A stretch of 64,000 bases of DNA from Gammaproteobacteria bacterium (GTDB lineage Bacteria > Pseudomonadota > Gammaproteobacteria > Steroidobacterales > GCA-2729495), in assembly GCA_016874095.1 (NCBI GenBank), contig VGVH01000002.1:200549-264548 (forward strand). Reading direction: 5' to 3'. Both the position numbers and the translations under genes were made by a program. Of this stretch, positions 1-9,385 are shown piece after piece (the first letter of the stretch is position 1; the number at the start of each line of letters is the position of its first letter). The notes beneath the pieces are model-generated. The model worked only from the letters and a program-made list of their open reading frames with translations. It was not told the DNA's origin and did not search any database.

Positions 1-680
1 ATTCGATGGCGAAGGAAGTACATCGCGTTGTCGATCACGAGCCACTTCGAGAAATCGAACAGCTGCCTTGCTCTTGCCAGGGACCAGCGCGGCCGATAGC
101 TCTCCATGGCGTAACTCGCCACCAGGCCGGTCAGGCTCGCGGCCAGAATCCCCGCCGCGAGCGCCCAGTAGCTGCGGAACTCATAAGCCAGGAGCCCGGC
201 GACAACGCACTGCACGACTTTCCTGGTGACCGTGAAGGCGAAATCGCGAGCGAATTCGAGATTGCGCCGGAAGTTGACGATGCCGATGTTCTGCGCCCCA
301 TCGAGCAGCGCACCGAGGGCAAGAGCAAACACGATGGGCGCCAGCCGGGGATCGTCGTAGAAAGCGGCGGCAGGCCAGGCGAAGAGGCACAGCAGCAGCG
401 CAAGACTGAGCCCCAGCAGCTGGTTCAGGGTCCAGGCGGTGTCGTATTCCTCCCGGCCCGCCTGCTGGTTCTGGATCAGTGATACTTCGAAGCGGAAGCT
501 GGTCAGCAACTCCAGCGCGGCAACCAATGCCGTGCCGAGCGCAACCAGGCCGAAGTCGGCGGGCACCAGCAGCCGGGCAAGGATGACCGTGCTGGCGAAA
601 CCGAGCAGGGTCACCGACAGCCGCATTGCGACCATCCATACGGCGCCGCGCGCGACCCTGCCTTTGATTTCCCGGCTCAT
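1..680 (-). CDS. Polysaccharide/O-antigen flippase-like protein (3' end off window)
   Basis: The frame is open from an ATG at 678-680 to the window edge, giving 226 residues without a stop. The product is very hydrophobic, with helices near residues 14-36, 40-60, 88-105, 110-125 and 158-195. It carries the Wzx/polysaccharide-synthesis motif ARLLVPADFGLVALG (about residues 34-48) and a cytosolic NFRRNLEFAR segment near 138-147. This fits the MOP-superfamily lipid-linked oligosaccharide flippases of the inner membrane (family knowledge). Its ATG overlaps the stop of the upstream reductase gene (ATGA), so it is translationally coupled. The substrate cannot be told. Confidence 0.72.
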   Translation of the reverse strand, partial: MSREIKGRVARGAVWMVAMRLSVTLLGFASTVILARLLVPADFGLVALGTALVAALELLTSFRFEVSLIQNQQAGREEYDTAWTLNQLLGLSLALLLCLFAWPAAAFYDDPRLAPIVFALALGALLDGAQNIGIVNFRRNLEFARDFAFTVTRKVVQCVVAGLLAYEFRSYWALAAGILAASLTGLVASYAMESYRPRWSLARARQLFDFSKWLVIDNAMYFLRHR

Positions 681-1792
681 TGAGTCGCAGGAATATCGAT
701 CAAAACCTTGCCACGCGCCCTGCCCGTCTCGACGTAGCCGATGGCATCTGCGGTCTCGCCCAGCCAGTACCGCCGGTCGATGACCGACCGAAGCTGTCCT
801 GCCGCATGGAGCCCGGCAATCGCCTGCAGATCTGCCGCGTTCATGTCCGCCAGGATGCCCTCGAAGCGCTGGCTCACGAACGGATCGAGCAACCGTGCCT
901 GCACCGGCCGCACCAGCGGATCGAGCCAGTTACCCATGCTCGCGCTGCCTATCATGACGAGTACGCCATCCGGCTCGAGGACCCGACGATAGTCAGCCAG
1001 GGAATGCGTGCCGACGTTGTCGATGATCACATCGTAACGCTCCGCTCCGGCCGTGAAGTTCGTCGTCGTGTAGTCGATCACACGGTCGGCGCCCAGCGAT
1101 TGCACGAGCTCGACGTTGCGGGAGCTGCAGACCCCTGTCACCTCGGCGCCCCAGGTTTTCGCGATCTGCACCGCGTAGGTTCCGACGCCACCGGAAGCGC
1201 CATTGACGAGCACCTTCTGGCCCGGCTTCATGCGAGCCTTGTCGCGCAGGGCCTGAATTGCGGTTACTGCAGCGATCGGCATGGCCGCCATGTCGGCGAA
1301 CGATGCGCCCGGCGGAATTTTCGCCACGCCTCGCTGGGCGCGAACCAGGATGTACTCGCCGAAGGATCCGCTCGACGCTCCGAACACGCGTTCCCCGGGC
1401 ACGAAACCCCTGACGCCGCTGCCGACGACTTCGACGACGCCGGCGAAATCGGCACCCATGCGGATGGCAGTCGGGGTGCCGAGCCCCGAGAACAGCCGCA
1501 TGAGATAGGGCTTGCCGCGCAGATAGTGCGAGTCGAGTGGATTGACCGACGCCGCGTGAACACGAACGAGGAACTGGTCTTCGGCGGGAACCGGCTTGGC
1601 AATCCGCTCGAGTGCCAGCACTTCAGGCCCGCCGTAACAGCGGTAAACGATCGCGTCGATGTGCTCGGCGCCGGCGACCAGCGGCTCCGGGCGTCCACAG
1701 GGCGCGTCGTAACCGACGGCAATCACGACCGCGAGGAGCAGCACGGCGACTACGGCGAGCGCCCCGAACAGAAACTGCCGTAACCTGGGCAT
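677..1792 (-). CDS. Membrane-anchored NAD(P)-dependent zinc-free alcohol dehydrogenase/quinone reductase (MDR)
   Basis: 371 residues of the medium-chain dehydrogenase/reductase superfamily. A GroES-like domain spans about 45-160 and a Rossmann domain follows, with NGASGGVGTYAVQIAK (about 197-212) as the NADPH-binding loop. The usual structural and catalytic zinc cysteines are absent, which places it with zeta-crystallin/quinone oxidoreductase-like reductases. Oddly, the N-terminus (residues 5-27) is a single hydrophobic segment after MPRLRQ, so the enzyme looks membrane-anchored. It lies 12 bp after the ABC permease gene and overlaps the flippase gene by 4 bp, so it is the third gene of a four-gene operon. 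The physiological substrate is unknown. Confidence 0.8.
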   Translation of the reverse strand: MPRLRQFLFGALAVVAVLLLAVVIAVGYDAPCGRPEPLVAGAEHIDAIVYRCYGGPEVLALERIAKPVPAEDQFLVRVHAASVNPLDSHYLRGKPYLMRLFSGLGTPTAIRMGADFAGVVEVVGSGVRGFVPGERVFGASSGSFGEYILVRAQRGVAKIPPGASFADMAAMPIAAVTAIQALRDKARMKPGQKVLVNGASGGVGTYAVQIAKTWGAEVTGVCSSRNVELVQSLGADRVIDYTTTNFTAGAERYDVIIDNVGTHSLADYRRVLEPDGVLVMIGSASMGNWLDPLVRPVQARLLDPFVSQRFEGILADMNAADLQAIAGLHAAGQLRSVIDRRYWLGETADAIGYVETGRARGKVLIDIPATQ

Positions 1793-1804
1793 GGCCGGAT
1801 CTCC

Positions 1805-2596
1805 TCAGCGGATGAGGCGGCGGCGAATGAACCCGGTCGCCAGAAGATAGCCGCCGGTTGCATAGGCAGCCAGCACGGCCGCATGCAACGCCAAGTCGTC
1901 GACCGGCATACCCGCAACCAATGGACGAATCAGGGCGACCGCATGCGACAGCGGCAGCACGTTCACTATCCACTGGGCGAACTCCGGCAGCGCGCCCACG
2001 GGGTAGAACACGCCGCTGAAGATGAACATCGGCGTAATGAGCAGCGTGACGTAGTAGTTGAAGAAGTCGAACGAGGGCGCCAGCGAACTCACGAAAATCG
2101 ACGGACCCGCAAAACACAGCCCGACCAGGAAAAAGACGGGAATTGCCCAGAGCGCAGACCAGCTAGTGACGGCACCCATCAGGGTTGCCACCAGCAGGAT
2201 CGGTATGCCGACGATGAGCGACTTGGTCGCGCACCAGAGCATCTCGCCGGCAACGATGTCGTCCACCTCCAGCGGGGTCGCGAGGATTGCATCATAGGTT
2301 TGCTGGTGCACCATTCGCGTGAAGACGGAGTACATGCCCTCGAAGGCTGCGCCGTTCATCGCCGATGAGGCGAGCAGCCCCGACGCCAGGAACGTGAGGT
2401 AGGGCATGCCGCCCACGTCGCCGATGAAGCGGCCCAGGCCGTAGCCGAGTCCGATCAGATAGACGAAAGGCTCTCCGAAGGTCAGGAAGAGCCCCGCGAC
2501 CATCAGCTTCCGCCAGACCAGCAGGTTGCGCAGCCAGACCTTGAAGGCCCCCGCCCTCGGCCGGGGGAATGCGAAATCCATCGCGAGCATCGTCAT
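1805..2596 (-). CDS. ABC-2 type transporter permease, NodJ-like
   Basis: 263 residues with about six transmembrane helices, starting after a cytosolic N-terminal amphipathic stretch. The FGEPFVYLIGLGYGLG and GVFYPVGALPEFAQWI segments are typical of the NodJ/DrrB/ABC-2 permease family, which forms the membrane pore of a two-component exporter. The ATPase partner lies 20 bp upstream. The family includes lipo-oligosaccharide and drug exporters. No nodulation genes are present here, so only a general export role can be claimed. The following flippase and reductase genes hint at a lipid- or glycan-linked substrate, which is inference. Confidence 0.86.
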   Translation of the reverse strand: MTMLAMDFAFPRPRAGAFKVWLRNLLVWRKLMVAGLFLTFGEPFVYLIGLGYGLGRFIGDVGGMPYLTFLASGLLASSAMNGAAFEGMYSVFTRMVHQQTYDAILATPLEVDDIVAGEMLWCATKSLIVGIPILLVATLMGAVTSWSALWAIPVFFLVGLCFAGPSIFVSSLAPSFDFFNYYVTLLITPMFIFSGVFYPVGALPEFAQWIVNVLPLSHAVALIRPLVAGMPVDDLALHAAVLAAYATGGYLLATGFIRRRLIR

Positions 2597-2616
2597 AAAG
2601 CGCCCTCCTGGCGGGC

Positions 2617-3558
2617 CTAGTCGCGCAGTTCGTGGCCGGTGAGCCGCAGGAACACGTCTTCCAGCGTCGAGGGCCGGTGCATGCAGATCATCTCGGGTCG
2701 CTGCTTGAGGCGGCCAAGCACGCCGTCGAGGTCATTCGTGTACGCGTAGCGCATCTCGCCCACTCGCTCCAGCCGCACGCCGGGATGACCGGCCAGCAAC
2801 GCCTCGGCTTCGTCGCCCAGGCTGTGCACCTCCACCACGCTCGACTCGACGTGGCTCGCAATCAGGGTCCGCGGCGCGCCCCGCGCGACGATGCGGCCTT
2901 CGTCGATGATGACCAGCTCGTCGCACAACCTTTCGGCTTCATCCATGTAGTGGGTCGTGAGCAGCAGCGTCTTGCCCGAGTTGCGGAGTGAACGCAGGCG
3001 GTTCCAGATCATGCGGCGCACCTGCGGGTCCAGGCCGGTCGTCGGCTCGTCAAGCAGGATCAACTCCGGGTCGTTGATCAGTGCACGTGCGATCGTCAGC
3101 CGTCGCTTCATGCCGCCCGAGAGCGACCGGATCGGGTCGTCGGCGCGGTCCTCCATCTCGATGAACGAAAGCAATTCCCTGATCCGCGGCTCCACGAGAG
3201 CTGAACGTACCCCGAAATAACGGGCGTATATGCGCAGGTTCTCTGACACCGTGAAATCGGGGTCGGCGTTGTCCGACTGCGGGACGACACCCGTCCGGGC
3301 ACGGATCGCCCGCACGTTCGCCGCGACCGGCAGGCCGAATACGCTCAATTCACCGCTGGTTGGTGGCGACTGCCCCAGCAGCATCCGCAGCGTCGTGGTC
3401 TTGCCGGCACCATTGGGCCCCAGGAATCCGAAACAACCGCCGGGCGGTATCTCGAGATCGATGCCGGCCACGGCGACCCGCGGCCCGAAATGTTTCACGA
3501 GACCGCGGGCGACGATGACGGGCTCACGCCGGGCGGCGGCAAGATTGGAATCGTTCAT
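2617..3558 (-). CDS. ABC transporter ATP-binding protein, NodI/DrrA-like
   Basis: 313 residues. Walker A is GPNGAGKT (47-54), the ABC signature is LSGGM (146-150), Walker B is LILLDEP (166-172) and the H-loop His is in TTHYMDEAER (about 203). A C-terminal DrrA-type extension of about 85 residues follows. It powers export by the ABC-2 permease encoded immediately downstream. It is the first gene of the operon that continues into the permease, the MDR reductase and the flippase. About 200 bp of non-coding sequence precede it, where I see no strong promoter. Confidence 0.9.
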   Translation of the reverse strand: MNDSNLAAARREPVIVARGLVKHFGPRVAVAGIDLEIPPGGCFGFLGPNGAGKTTTLRMLLGQSPPTSGELSVFGLPVAANVRAIRARTGVVPQSDNADPDFTVSENLRIYARYFGVRSALVEPRIRELLSFIEMEDRADDPIRSLSGGMKRRLTIARALINDPELILLDEPTTGLDPQVRRMIWNRLRSLRNSGKTLLLTTHYMDEAERLCDELVIIDEGRIVARGAPRTLIASHVESSVVEVHSLGDEAEALLAGHPGVRLERVGEMRYAYTNDLDGVLGRLKQRPEMICMHRPSTLEDVFLRLTGHELRD

Positions 3559-3764
3559 GAATAACGCCCTGCGGGCTCGACTGTAGCAGCGACCAGGCAG
3601 GCGTCAGTATAGGCGGTGGCCCCGGGGGGCGAGCGCAGCAACGTTCCTGCCGCCGCGCGAGCCGCGCTTGTCCGCGGCCTGGAAAGAATCCTAGGTACCA
3701 CGCACGCGGGTCGCCGTGACTCGACTCACAGTCGAGCCAAGAATCTGCAGAATTGGGGAATGCG

Positions 3765-4217
3765 TCAGCCTGCCTGTGCCGGCGCGGCGGTGCGCGTGGT
3801 GCGATAGCCCCAGCGGCCTGCACGACGCTCGTTCAACTGGCCGACGATCTGTTCGGCCGAGTGCTTTACACCCGTCTGCGTGCCCTGGAGATAGCCGTTG
3901 ATCGCGTTGACACCCTGGCGAATGGTGTAGCGGTACCAGTTCTTGCCGGCTGCGCCCAGCGGCGGTTCGGCGCGTTCGATCGCAACCAGCCGGAAAGGCT
4001 CCGGTTGCGCTGAAATCTTGCCCGGCGGTGGCGGCGTGGGAAACTTCTCGAGTACCGTGGTGACCCGCACCGGGGCCGGCTTCGGCACGGGCCTGGCAAC
4101 CGCCTTCGCGGCGGTCACCGGCTTCGCGGCCTTTTTCGCGGGTTTGGCCCTGACGGTCGCCGCAGGCTTGCGGGTGGTCGCCTTGCGCGGCTTGGATTTC
4201 GTCTTGGCGCTTGCCAT
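3765..4217 (-). CDS. Hypothetical protein with histone-H1-like Lys/Ala/Pro N-terminus
   Basis: 150 residues; family not recognised. Residues 1-55 are a low-complexity, strongly basic Ala/Lys/Pro tail (TKSKPRKATTRKPAATVRAK and so on), like histone-H1/AlgP-type DNA-binding tails. Residues 70-150 form a compact, more ordinary domain with GKNWYRYTIRQGVNAINGYL and a C-terminal RAGRWGYRTTR. No signal peptide or membrane segment is visible. It starts at an ATG (4215-4217), stands alone, and is flanked by roughly 200-270 bp of non-coding DNA on each side. A nucleoid or RNA-binding role is possible from composition only. Confidence 0.6.
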   Translation of the reverse strand: MASAKTKSKPRKATTRKPAATVRAKPAKKAAKPVTAAKAVARPVPKPAPVRVTTVLEKFPTPPPPGKISAQPEPFRLVAIERAEPPLGAAGKNWYRYTIRQGVNAINGYLQGTQTGVKHSAEQIVGQLNERRAGRWGYRTTRTAAPAQAG

Positions 4218-4487
4218 TGCGATTGCCTTTTTCCGGCTGTCTCGCCGAATTGCTGTTCAGGACCGCAACGGCGCCATTTGACAGAACGCGCGAGCGGTCG
4301 TCGCCGGGGGCCACCCCTGCGGGGGGCCAGCGCCCGGTCGGCGTGACTGGAGCGCGGTACTGAAGAACGGCGCGGAAGATACCCGCGACCGGGCCGCAGC
4401 GCAAGAAAACACGAGGCAGGGTATTGATCCTGAATGGCTTTTCCAGCCGGAGCGAGACGGTGGGCCCCGACCCTTGCGCGGCCGCCC

Positions 4488-4802
4488 TCAACCCTTGGAC
4501 GGCTTCGGCCCGAACAGGGCATCCAGTTGGTCCCGGGCGGCCTGGGCCGTAGCCGCGGCTGCTGCATCGAACGCCCCCGGGCGCGGCTTGAACCAGTCGC
4601 AGAAATTCGCCTGCTCCTTGTTCCTGACCTCTTCCGCGTCGTCCTGGCTGCACTGCCTGACCGTGCGCCTGTCCCAATACCGGCACAGGCGGCAGACGTG
4701 CAGTTCGGCACGACAGGCCGGGCACTCTTCCTTGCGGCGGAGCGGAAGCGAGATCCCGGCCAGCGTTCCGCCGCAGCGCCAACAGACGAGATCGTGGCCC
4801 AT
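4488..4802 (-). CDS. Small double zinc-ribbon protein
   Basis: 104 residues from the ATG at 4800-4802. The longer open frame to 4883 would run through the divergent typA promoter and typA start, so the shorter start is preferred. Cysteines are arranged as CWRC, CPAC, CRLC and then single Cys in RQCSQD and NFCDW, consistent with two structural zinc sites. The C-terminus (KPRPGAFDAAAAA...FGPKPSKG) is flexible. The function is unknown; such ribbons often bind nucleic acid or ribosomal partners. It is divergently transcribed from typA with only 43 bp between the start codons. Confidence 0.68.
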   Translation of the reverse strand: MGHDLVCWRCGGTLAGISLPLRRKEECPACRAELHVCRLCRYWDRRTVRQCSQDDAEEVRNKEQANFCDWFKPRPGAFDAAAAATAQAARDQLDALFGPKPSKG

Positions 4803-4810
4803 GCGGCCAG

Positions 4811-4816
4811 TATAAT
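4811..4816 (+). promoter_or_regulatory. Consensus -10 box of the typA promoter
   Basis: A perfect TATAAT lies 29 bp upstream of the typA ATG, in the 43-bp gap between the divergent zinc-ribbon gene and typA. A start site about 7 bp downstream would give a leader of roughly 23 nt. No good -35 hexamer is visible at 16-18 bp spacing. Confidence 0.55.
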
Positions 4817-4845
4817 GCGCCGCTTTCCGCCACCCCCCCTCCCCC

Positions 4846-6669
4846 ATGACCGATGCACCGCGCCTGCGCAACATCGCCATCATCGCGCACGTCGATCATG
4901 GCAAGACCACACTCGTCGACCAGCTGCTGAAACAGTCCAGCACGCTCGACGAGCGCTTCGTGCTGCCCGAGCGGGCCATGGACTCCAACGACCTCGAGCG
5001 CGAGCGCGGCATCACCATCCTCGCCAAGAACACGGCGATCCGCTGGAACGACTGGCGCATCAATATCGTCGACACACCCGGCCATGCCGACTTCGGCGGC
5101 GAAGTCGAGCGCGTCCTGTCGATGGTCGACTCCGTGCTGCTCCTCGTCGATGCCGTCGATGGGCCGATGCCGCAGACGCGTTTCGTCACACAGAAAGCGT
5201 TCGCCCGCGGTTTCACGCCGATCGTCGTGATCAACAAGATAGACCGTGACGGAGCACGCCCCGACTGGGTGCTCGACCAGACCTTCGATCTGTTCGACCG
5301 CCTCGGCGCCACCGACAGCCAGCTCGATTTCCCGGTGATCTTCGCCTCAGCGCTGAACGGCTATGCCGGGTCCACCGCTGACGTGCGCTCGGGCGACATG
5401 ACCTCCCTCTTCGAAGCCATCATCCGCCATGTGCCACCGCCGCCCGTCGATCTTGACGGCACGCTGCAGCTGCAGGTCTCGAGTCTGGACTACGACAGCT
5501 ATGTGGGCCTGCTCGGCATCGGTCGGGTGACTCGTGGCACGGTGACGACCAACACCGCGGTCAGTGTCGTCGATACGGGCGGCGGCGTACGCCAGGCGCG
5601 GCTCGGCGAACTCTACGGCTTCATGGGCCTGAAGCGCCTGCTGGTGCAGTCCGCCGCTGCCGGCGACATCGTGGCTTTCAGCGGTATCGAGGACCTGCAC
5701 ATCTCCGACACCATCTGCGAGCGCAACACGCCCGCGGGCCTGCCGCCCCTGCAGGTCGACGAGCCCACGATCAGCATGACCTTCCAGGTGAACAAGTCGC
5801 CGTTCTCCGGGAAGGAAGGCAAGTACCTCACCAGCCGCCAGATCCGTGCCCGGCTCGACCAGGAGCTGCTGCACAACGTGGCGCTGCGCGTCGAGGAGAC
5901 GGACGACGCCGACAAGTTCAAGGTCTCCGGCCGCGGCGAACTGCACCTGTCGGTGCTGATCGAGAACATGCGCCGCGAGGGCTACGAACTCGCCGTGTCG
6001 CGCCCCGAGGTCATCGAGCATGTCATCGACGGGGTCGTGTGCGAGCCCTGGGAGCAACTGACCGTCGACTTCGCCGAGGACTACCAGGGTGCGGTCATGT
6101 CGCGGCTGGCCGAGCGCAAGGGTGATCTGCTCGCCATGCAGCCGGACGGGCGCGGCCGCCTCCGGCTCGACTACCGCATCCCGGCCCGCGGGCTGATCGG
6201 CTTCCGCACCGAGTACCTGACTTCGACGGCAGGCACCGGCCTGATCTACCATGTCTTCGACCGCTACGCACCGCGCGTGCCGGTCGCGATCGGCCAGCGC
6301 ATCAATGGCGTGCTGATCTCGAACGTGACGGGGAAGTCGCTGGCCTACTCGCTCTTCAACCTGCAGGAGCGCGGGCGCCTGTTCATCGGCCACGCGGAGC
6401 CCGTGTACGAAGGCATGATCGTCGGCATCCACAGCCGCGGCAACGACCTGGTCGTGAACCCGACCAAGGGCAAGCAGCTCACGAACATCCGGGCGGCCGG
6501 ATCCGACGAAAACATCCTCCTCACGCCTCCGATCCGCTTTTCGCTGGAGCAGGCGCTGGAATTCATCGACGACGACGAGCTGGTTGAAGTGACCCCGACG
6601 AGCATCCGCCTGCGCAAGAAACTGCTGACCGAGAGCGACCGGAAGCGCGCGTCGCGGCAGCCGGCGTAG
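4846..6669 (+). CDS. typA: Ribosome-binding translational GTPase TypA/BipA
   Basis: 607 residues, the family's usual length. The GTPase motifs are G1 AHVDHGKTT (14-22), the switch I RGITI, G3 [10 protein letters not shown] and G4 NKIDR, followed by EF-G-like domains II, III and V and the BipA C-terminal domain ([13 protein letters not shown] region onward). BipA/TypA binds the 70S ribosome, helps late 50S assembly and supports growth under stress and cold (family knowledge). The ABC exporter gene begins 9 bp after its stop, so the two are probably co-transcribed. Confidence 0.97.
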   Translation: MTDAPRLRNIAIIAHVDHGKTTLVDQLLKQSSTLDERFVLPERAMDSNDLERERGITILAKNTAIRWNDWRINIVDTPGHADFGGEVERVLSMVDSVLLLVDAVDGPMPQTRFVTQKAFARGFTPIVVINKIDRDGARPDWVLDQTFDLFDRLGATDSQLDFPVIFASALNGYAGSTADVRSGDMTSLFEAIIRHVPPPPVDLDGTLQLQVSSLDYDSYVGLLGIGRVTRGTVTTNTAVSVVDTGGGVRQARLGELYGFMGLKRLLVQSAAAGDIVAFSGIEDLHISDTICERNTPAGLPPLQVDEPTISMTFQVNKSPFSGKEGKYLTSRQIRARLDQELLHNVALRVEETDDADKFKVSGRGELHLSVLIENMRREGYELAVSRPEVIEHVIDGVVCEPWEQLTVDFAEDYQGAVMSRLAERKGDLLAMQPDGRGRLRLDYRIPARGLIGFRTEYLTSTAGTGLIYHVFDRYAPRVPVAIGQRINGVLISNVTGKSLAYSLFNLQERGRLFIGHAEPVYEGMIVGIHSRGNDLVVNPTKGKQLTNIRAAGSDENILLTPPIRFSLEQALEFIDDDELVEVTPTSIRLRKKLLTESDRKRASRQPA

Positions 6670-6678
6670 CCGCGACGC

Positions 6679-8565
6679 ATGCCTTCGCCCGAGGAAGAAG
6701 CCAAGTTCCGACCCAAGGGCCGGTCGCTGCGGCCGCTTATGGCGCTGATCCCGTTCATCAAGCCCTATCGGGGCATGGTGGTCGCAGCCATCGTGACGCT
6801 GCTGATCGCCTCGGCGTTGATGCTCTCGCTCCCGCTCGTCGGCCGGCTGGTGATCGACAACAGCTTCGGCGGCAGCAATGTGGCCACAGCGGCACCCGCG
6901 ATGATCCCGGGCGGCATGGGCGGTGCGGCGGACGGCGCCGTGGCATCGGCCTCGGGCAGGCTGCAGTCGCTGCTTTCCGGCTCGCTGAACGCGGGCTTCA
7001 GCCTGTTCGCCGGCGTTCTGATCCTGTTCTGCGCGGTGGCGGCCCTCCGCCTCTTCCTCATGGCCTGGATCGGCGAACGGGTGATCGCGGACGTGCGCGA
7101 CCGCGTTTATTCGCACGTCATCCGCATGGATCCGGCCTTCTTCGAGGTGACGCGCACGGGCGAGGTGCTGTCGCGTCTCACCGCGGACACGACGCTGATC
7201 CAGTCGATCGCGGGCGTCAATTTCTCGATGGTGCTGCGCTCCCTGGTGCAGCTGCCCTTCGCCCTGGCGCTGCTGGCCTGGACGAACATCAAGCTCGTGG
7301 GGGTGATCCTGCTCTTCATTCCGGCGGTCATGGCGCCGGTGCTGATCATCGGCCGCAAGGTGCGGACCCTCTCGCGCGCTTCGCAGGATCGCATCGCCGA
7401 TACCAGCGCGCTGGCGTCGGAATCGCTGAACGCGGTGCAGATCGTGCAGGCGTTCACCGCGGAGCCGGTGCTTTCGCGTCGCTACAAGGACGCGGTGGAA
7501 TCGAGCTTCGATACGGCCATCGTGCGCACCCGCGTGCGCTCGATCATGACCTTCATCACCTTTGTCGCCGTCTTCGGCGGCATCACTTTCGTGGTGTGGG
7601 TGGGCGCCCGCTCAGTGCAGTCGGGCGACATGACCTACGGGGAACTGGTGCAGTTCCTCCTCTATGCCCTCTTCGTCGCGACTTCGGCCTCCGTCCTGAT
7701 CGAGATGTGGGGCGAGGTGCAGCGTGCGGCGGGCGCGATGGAGCGCATGGTCGAAATCCTCGACGCGCGACCCGCGGTCGCGAAGCCTGCCGATCCCGTG
7801 CCGATGCCCGAGCCGGGCCGCGGCCATATCCGCTTCGACAACGTCTCGTTCAACTATCCGTCGCGGCCGGACACGAAAGCGCTCGCCGACTTCATGCTGG
7901 AGATCAAGCCGGGCGAGCGCGTGGCCTTCGTCGGCCCGTCAGGCGCGGGCAAGTCGACGGCGTTCCAGCTGCTCCTGCGCTTCTACGACCCGCAGGCGGG
8001 CCGCATCGTGATCGACGGCGTCAATATCGCGCAGACGGACCCGGAAGCGCTGCGCACGCGCATCGGCCTCGTGCCGCAGGAGACCGTGATCTTCGGCGAC
8101 ACCGCGCGCGCCAACATCCGTTTCGGCCGCCCGTCGGCCAGCGACGCCGAGGTCGAATCCGCCGCCCGCGACGCCGTGGCCGAGGGTTTCATCCGCGAGC
8201 TGCCGCAGGGCTACGACACCTACCTGGGCGAGCGCGGCACGCGCCTGTCGGGCGGACAGCGCCAGCGCATCGCGATTGCCAGGGCGATCCTGCGCAACCC
8301 GCCCATCCTGCTGCTCGACGAAGCCACCAGCGCCCTCGATTCCGAGAACGAGCGCCTCCTCCAGGAAGCGCTCGATCACCTGATGGCCAACCGCACCACC
8401 ATCATCATCGCCCACCGCCTCGCCACCGTCCTCAAGGCCGACCGGATCGTGGTGATGGACCGCGGCCGCATCGTCGACGTCGGCACGCACGAGCAGCTGG
8501 TGGCGCGCGACCCGCTGTATGCGCGGCTGGCGGAACTGCAGTTTGGGGACGGGCGCAACGTCTGA
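6679..8565 (+). CDS. ABC exporter, fused permease-ATPase (MsbA/ABCB-like)
   Basis: 628 residues. A six-helix ABC transmembrane domain covers about 20-330. The nucleotide-binding domain has Walker [10 protein letters not shown] (about 419-427), signature LSGGQRQR (about 523), Walker [13 protein letters not shown] (about 543-554) and H-loop [10 protein letters not shown] half-transporter of this type works as a homodimer in the inner membrane. The first periplasmic loop is long and Gly/Ala/Met-rich (residues about 65-105), unlike classic MsbA. It resembles the 'ABCB-BAC' exporters more than the lipid A flippase itself, so the substrate is left open. It follows typA by 9 bp. Confidence 0.9.
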   Translation: MPSPEEEAKFRPKGRSLRPLMALIPFIKPYRGMVVAAIVTLLIASALMLSLPLVGRLVIDNSFGGSNVATAAPAMIPGGMGGAADGAVASASGRLQSLLSGSLNAGFSLFAGVLILFCAVAALRLFLMAWIGERVIADVRDRVYSHVIRMDPAFFEVTRTGEVLSRLTADTTLIQSIAGVNFSMVLRSLVQLPFALALLAWTNIKLVGVILLFIPAVMAPVLIIGRKVRTLSRASQDRIADTSALASESLNAVQIVQAFTAEPVLSRRYKDAVESSFDTAIVRTRVRSIMTFITFVAVFGGITFVVWVGARSVQSGDMTYGELVQFLLYALFVATSASVLIEMWGEVQRAAGAMERMVEILDARPAVAKPADPVPMPEPGRGHIRFDNVSFNYPSRPDTKALADFMLEIKPGERVAFVGPSGAGKSTAFQLLLRFYDPQAGRIVIDGVNIAQTDPEALRTRIGLVPQETVIFGDTARANIRFGRPSASDAEVESAARDAVAEGFIRELPQGYDTYLGERGTRLSGGQRQRIAIARAILRNPPILLLDEATSALDSENERLLQEALDHLMANRTTIIIAHRLATVLKADRIVVMDRGRIVDVGTHEQLVARDPLYARLAELQFGDGRNV

Positions 8566-8632
8566 CTGAATCCGGGTCATTCAGCCAGATTCTGGAGCGG
8601 AACCAGCCGCGCAACGCAGGCAGTCTGGCGCC

Positions 8633-9187
8633 ATGGACGCCTGGTGCCCGACCGTCGAAAAGTTCCTCCCCGTCACACCATCGCGCGCCCTGCGCGTCGC
8701 TGGCGCGATCCACCACGTTACCGTGCGTCGTGCCGATGGCGCCGCGCTCTTCCGCTCCATCGACGATCGCTGCGCTCTCGATGCAGCAGTGGGCGCACTG
8801 CTCGCTGAATCAGCCGGGCGAGCCCACGCCTACTGCTGGATGACGAACCACGTGCATCTCGCTGTGGAAATCGACCCATCGCGGGCAGGCGCCTTCCAGG
8901 AGCGGCTGGCACGGGCACTCGGCGTCACGGATCCGCAGGCGCCACCGCCCGTCGTGGACGCACAGGCCTACCTGCTCGAGCTGGTGCGCTACATCCACCG
9001 CAACCCGCTGGACGCCGGACTCGTGCGCGATCCCGTTGACTACCGCTGGAGCGGCCACGGCGTCTATCTCGGCCGGCCCGGCGTGCCCTGGCTCTGCACC
9101 GACCACGTGTTGCGCCTGCTCGGTGGCGACCTGCTGAAAGCCGTTGCTGCCTACGCCGCCTACGTGGGCGGCGGAATCGCCCGTTAG
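8633..9187 (+). CDS. REP-associated tyrosine transposase-like protein, catalytic segment missing
   Basis: 184 residues. RAYT/IS200-like landmarks are IHHVTVRR (26-33), AYCWMTNHVHLAVE with the metal-binding HVH (73-75), and YIHRNPLDAGLVRDPVDYRW (120-139), which is diagnostic of the Y1-transposase RAYT family. Between residues about 92 and 112 the usual block with the nucleophilic Tyr and the GHLFQGR motif is replaced by a short Pro-rich linker (GVTDPQAPPP). The reading frame is intact, so this looks like an in-frame deletion and the protein is probably unable to cleave DNA. A perfect palindrome lies about 200 bp downstream. Confidence 0.78.
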   Translation: MDAWCPTVEKFLPVTPSRALRVAGAIHHVTVRRADGAALFRSIDDRCALDAAVGALLAESAGRAHAYCWMTNHVHLAVEIDPSRAGAFQERLARALGVTDPQAPPPVVDAQAYLLELVRYIHRNPLDAGLVRDPVDYRWSGHGVYLGRPGVPWLCTDHVLRLLGGDLLKAVAAYAAYVGGGIAR

Positions 9188-9225
9188 ACGACGCGTTTGC
9201 CTGCCGCTGCCCTTACACTGGCGCG

Positions 9226-9381
9226 ATGGGCAGCTGGTCCCTCGCCATCACCGCCGCGATCTGTCTCGTCCTGCTGGGCCTCGTGACCCACTGGATCCTG
9301 ATCGTCGTCGGCGCGCTGCTGCCCGTCTGGCCGCTCGTGAGCGAACTGCTTCGCCGTCGCCGCAAAAATTCTGAGCGATAA
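9226..9381 (+). CDS. Small two-helix membrane protein
   Basis: 51 residues from ATG 9226 to TAA 9379-9381. The first 37 residues form two hydrophobic segments (AITAAICLVLLGLV; ILIVVGALLPVWPLV), followed by a very basic tail, SELLRRRRKNSER. The positive-inside rule puts the tail in the cytosol, as for a membrane hairpin. I recognise no family. It sits 38 bp after the RAYT-like gene and ends 4 bp before the large palindrome, which probably serves as its terminator. Confidence 0.5.
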   Translation: MGSWSLAITAAICLVLLGLVTHWILIVVGALLPVWPLVSELLRRRRKNSER

Positions 9382-9385
9382 CGCG

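Noticed and set aside
3720..3736. Hairpin CTCGACT-CAC-AGTCGAG downstream of the Lys/Ala/Pro-tail gene
   Set aside because: Seven base pairs and no T-run on either strand; not enough to call a terminator.
5347..7116. Long open frame antisense to typA and the following ABC gene (589 codons)
   Set aside because: It is the complement of well-conserved coding sequence; high third-position GC keeps the opposite frame open. The translation is low-complexity with no domain.
8633..9187. Frameshift explanation for the missing RAYT core
   Set aside because: Neither other frame between about 8905 and 8970 encodes the Tyr/GHLFQGR block, so it is a deletion and not a shift.
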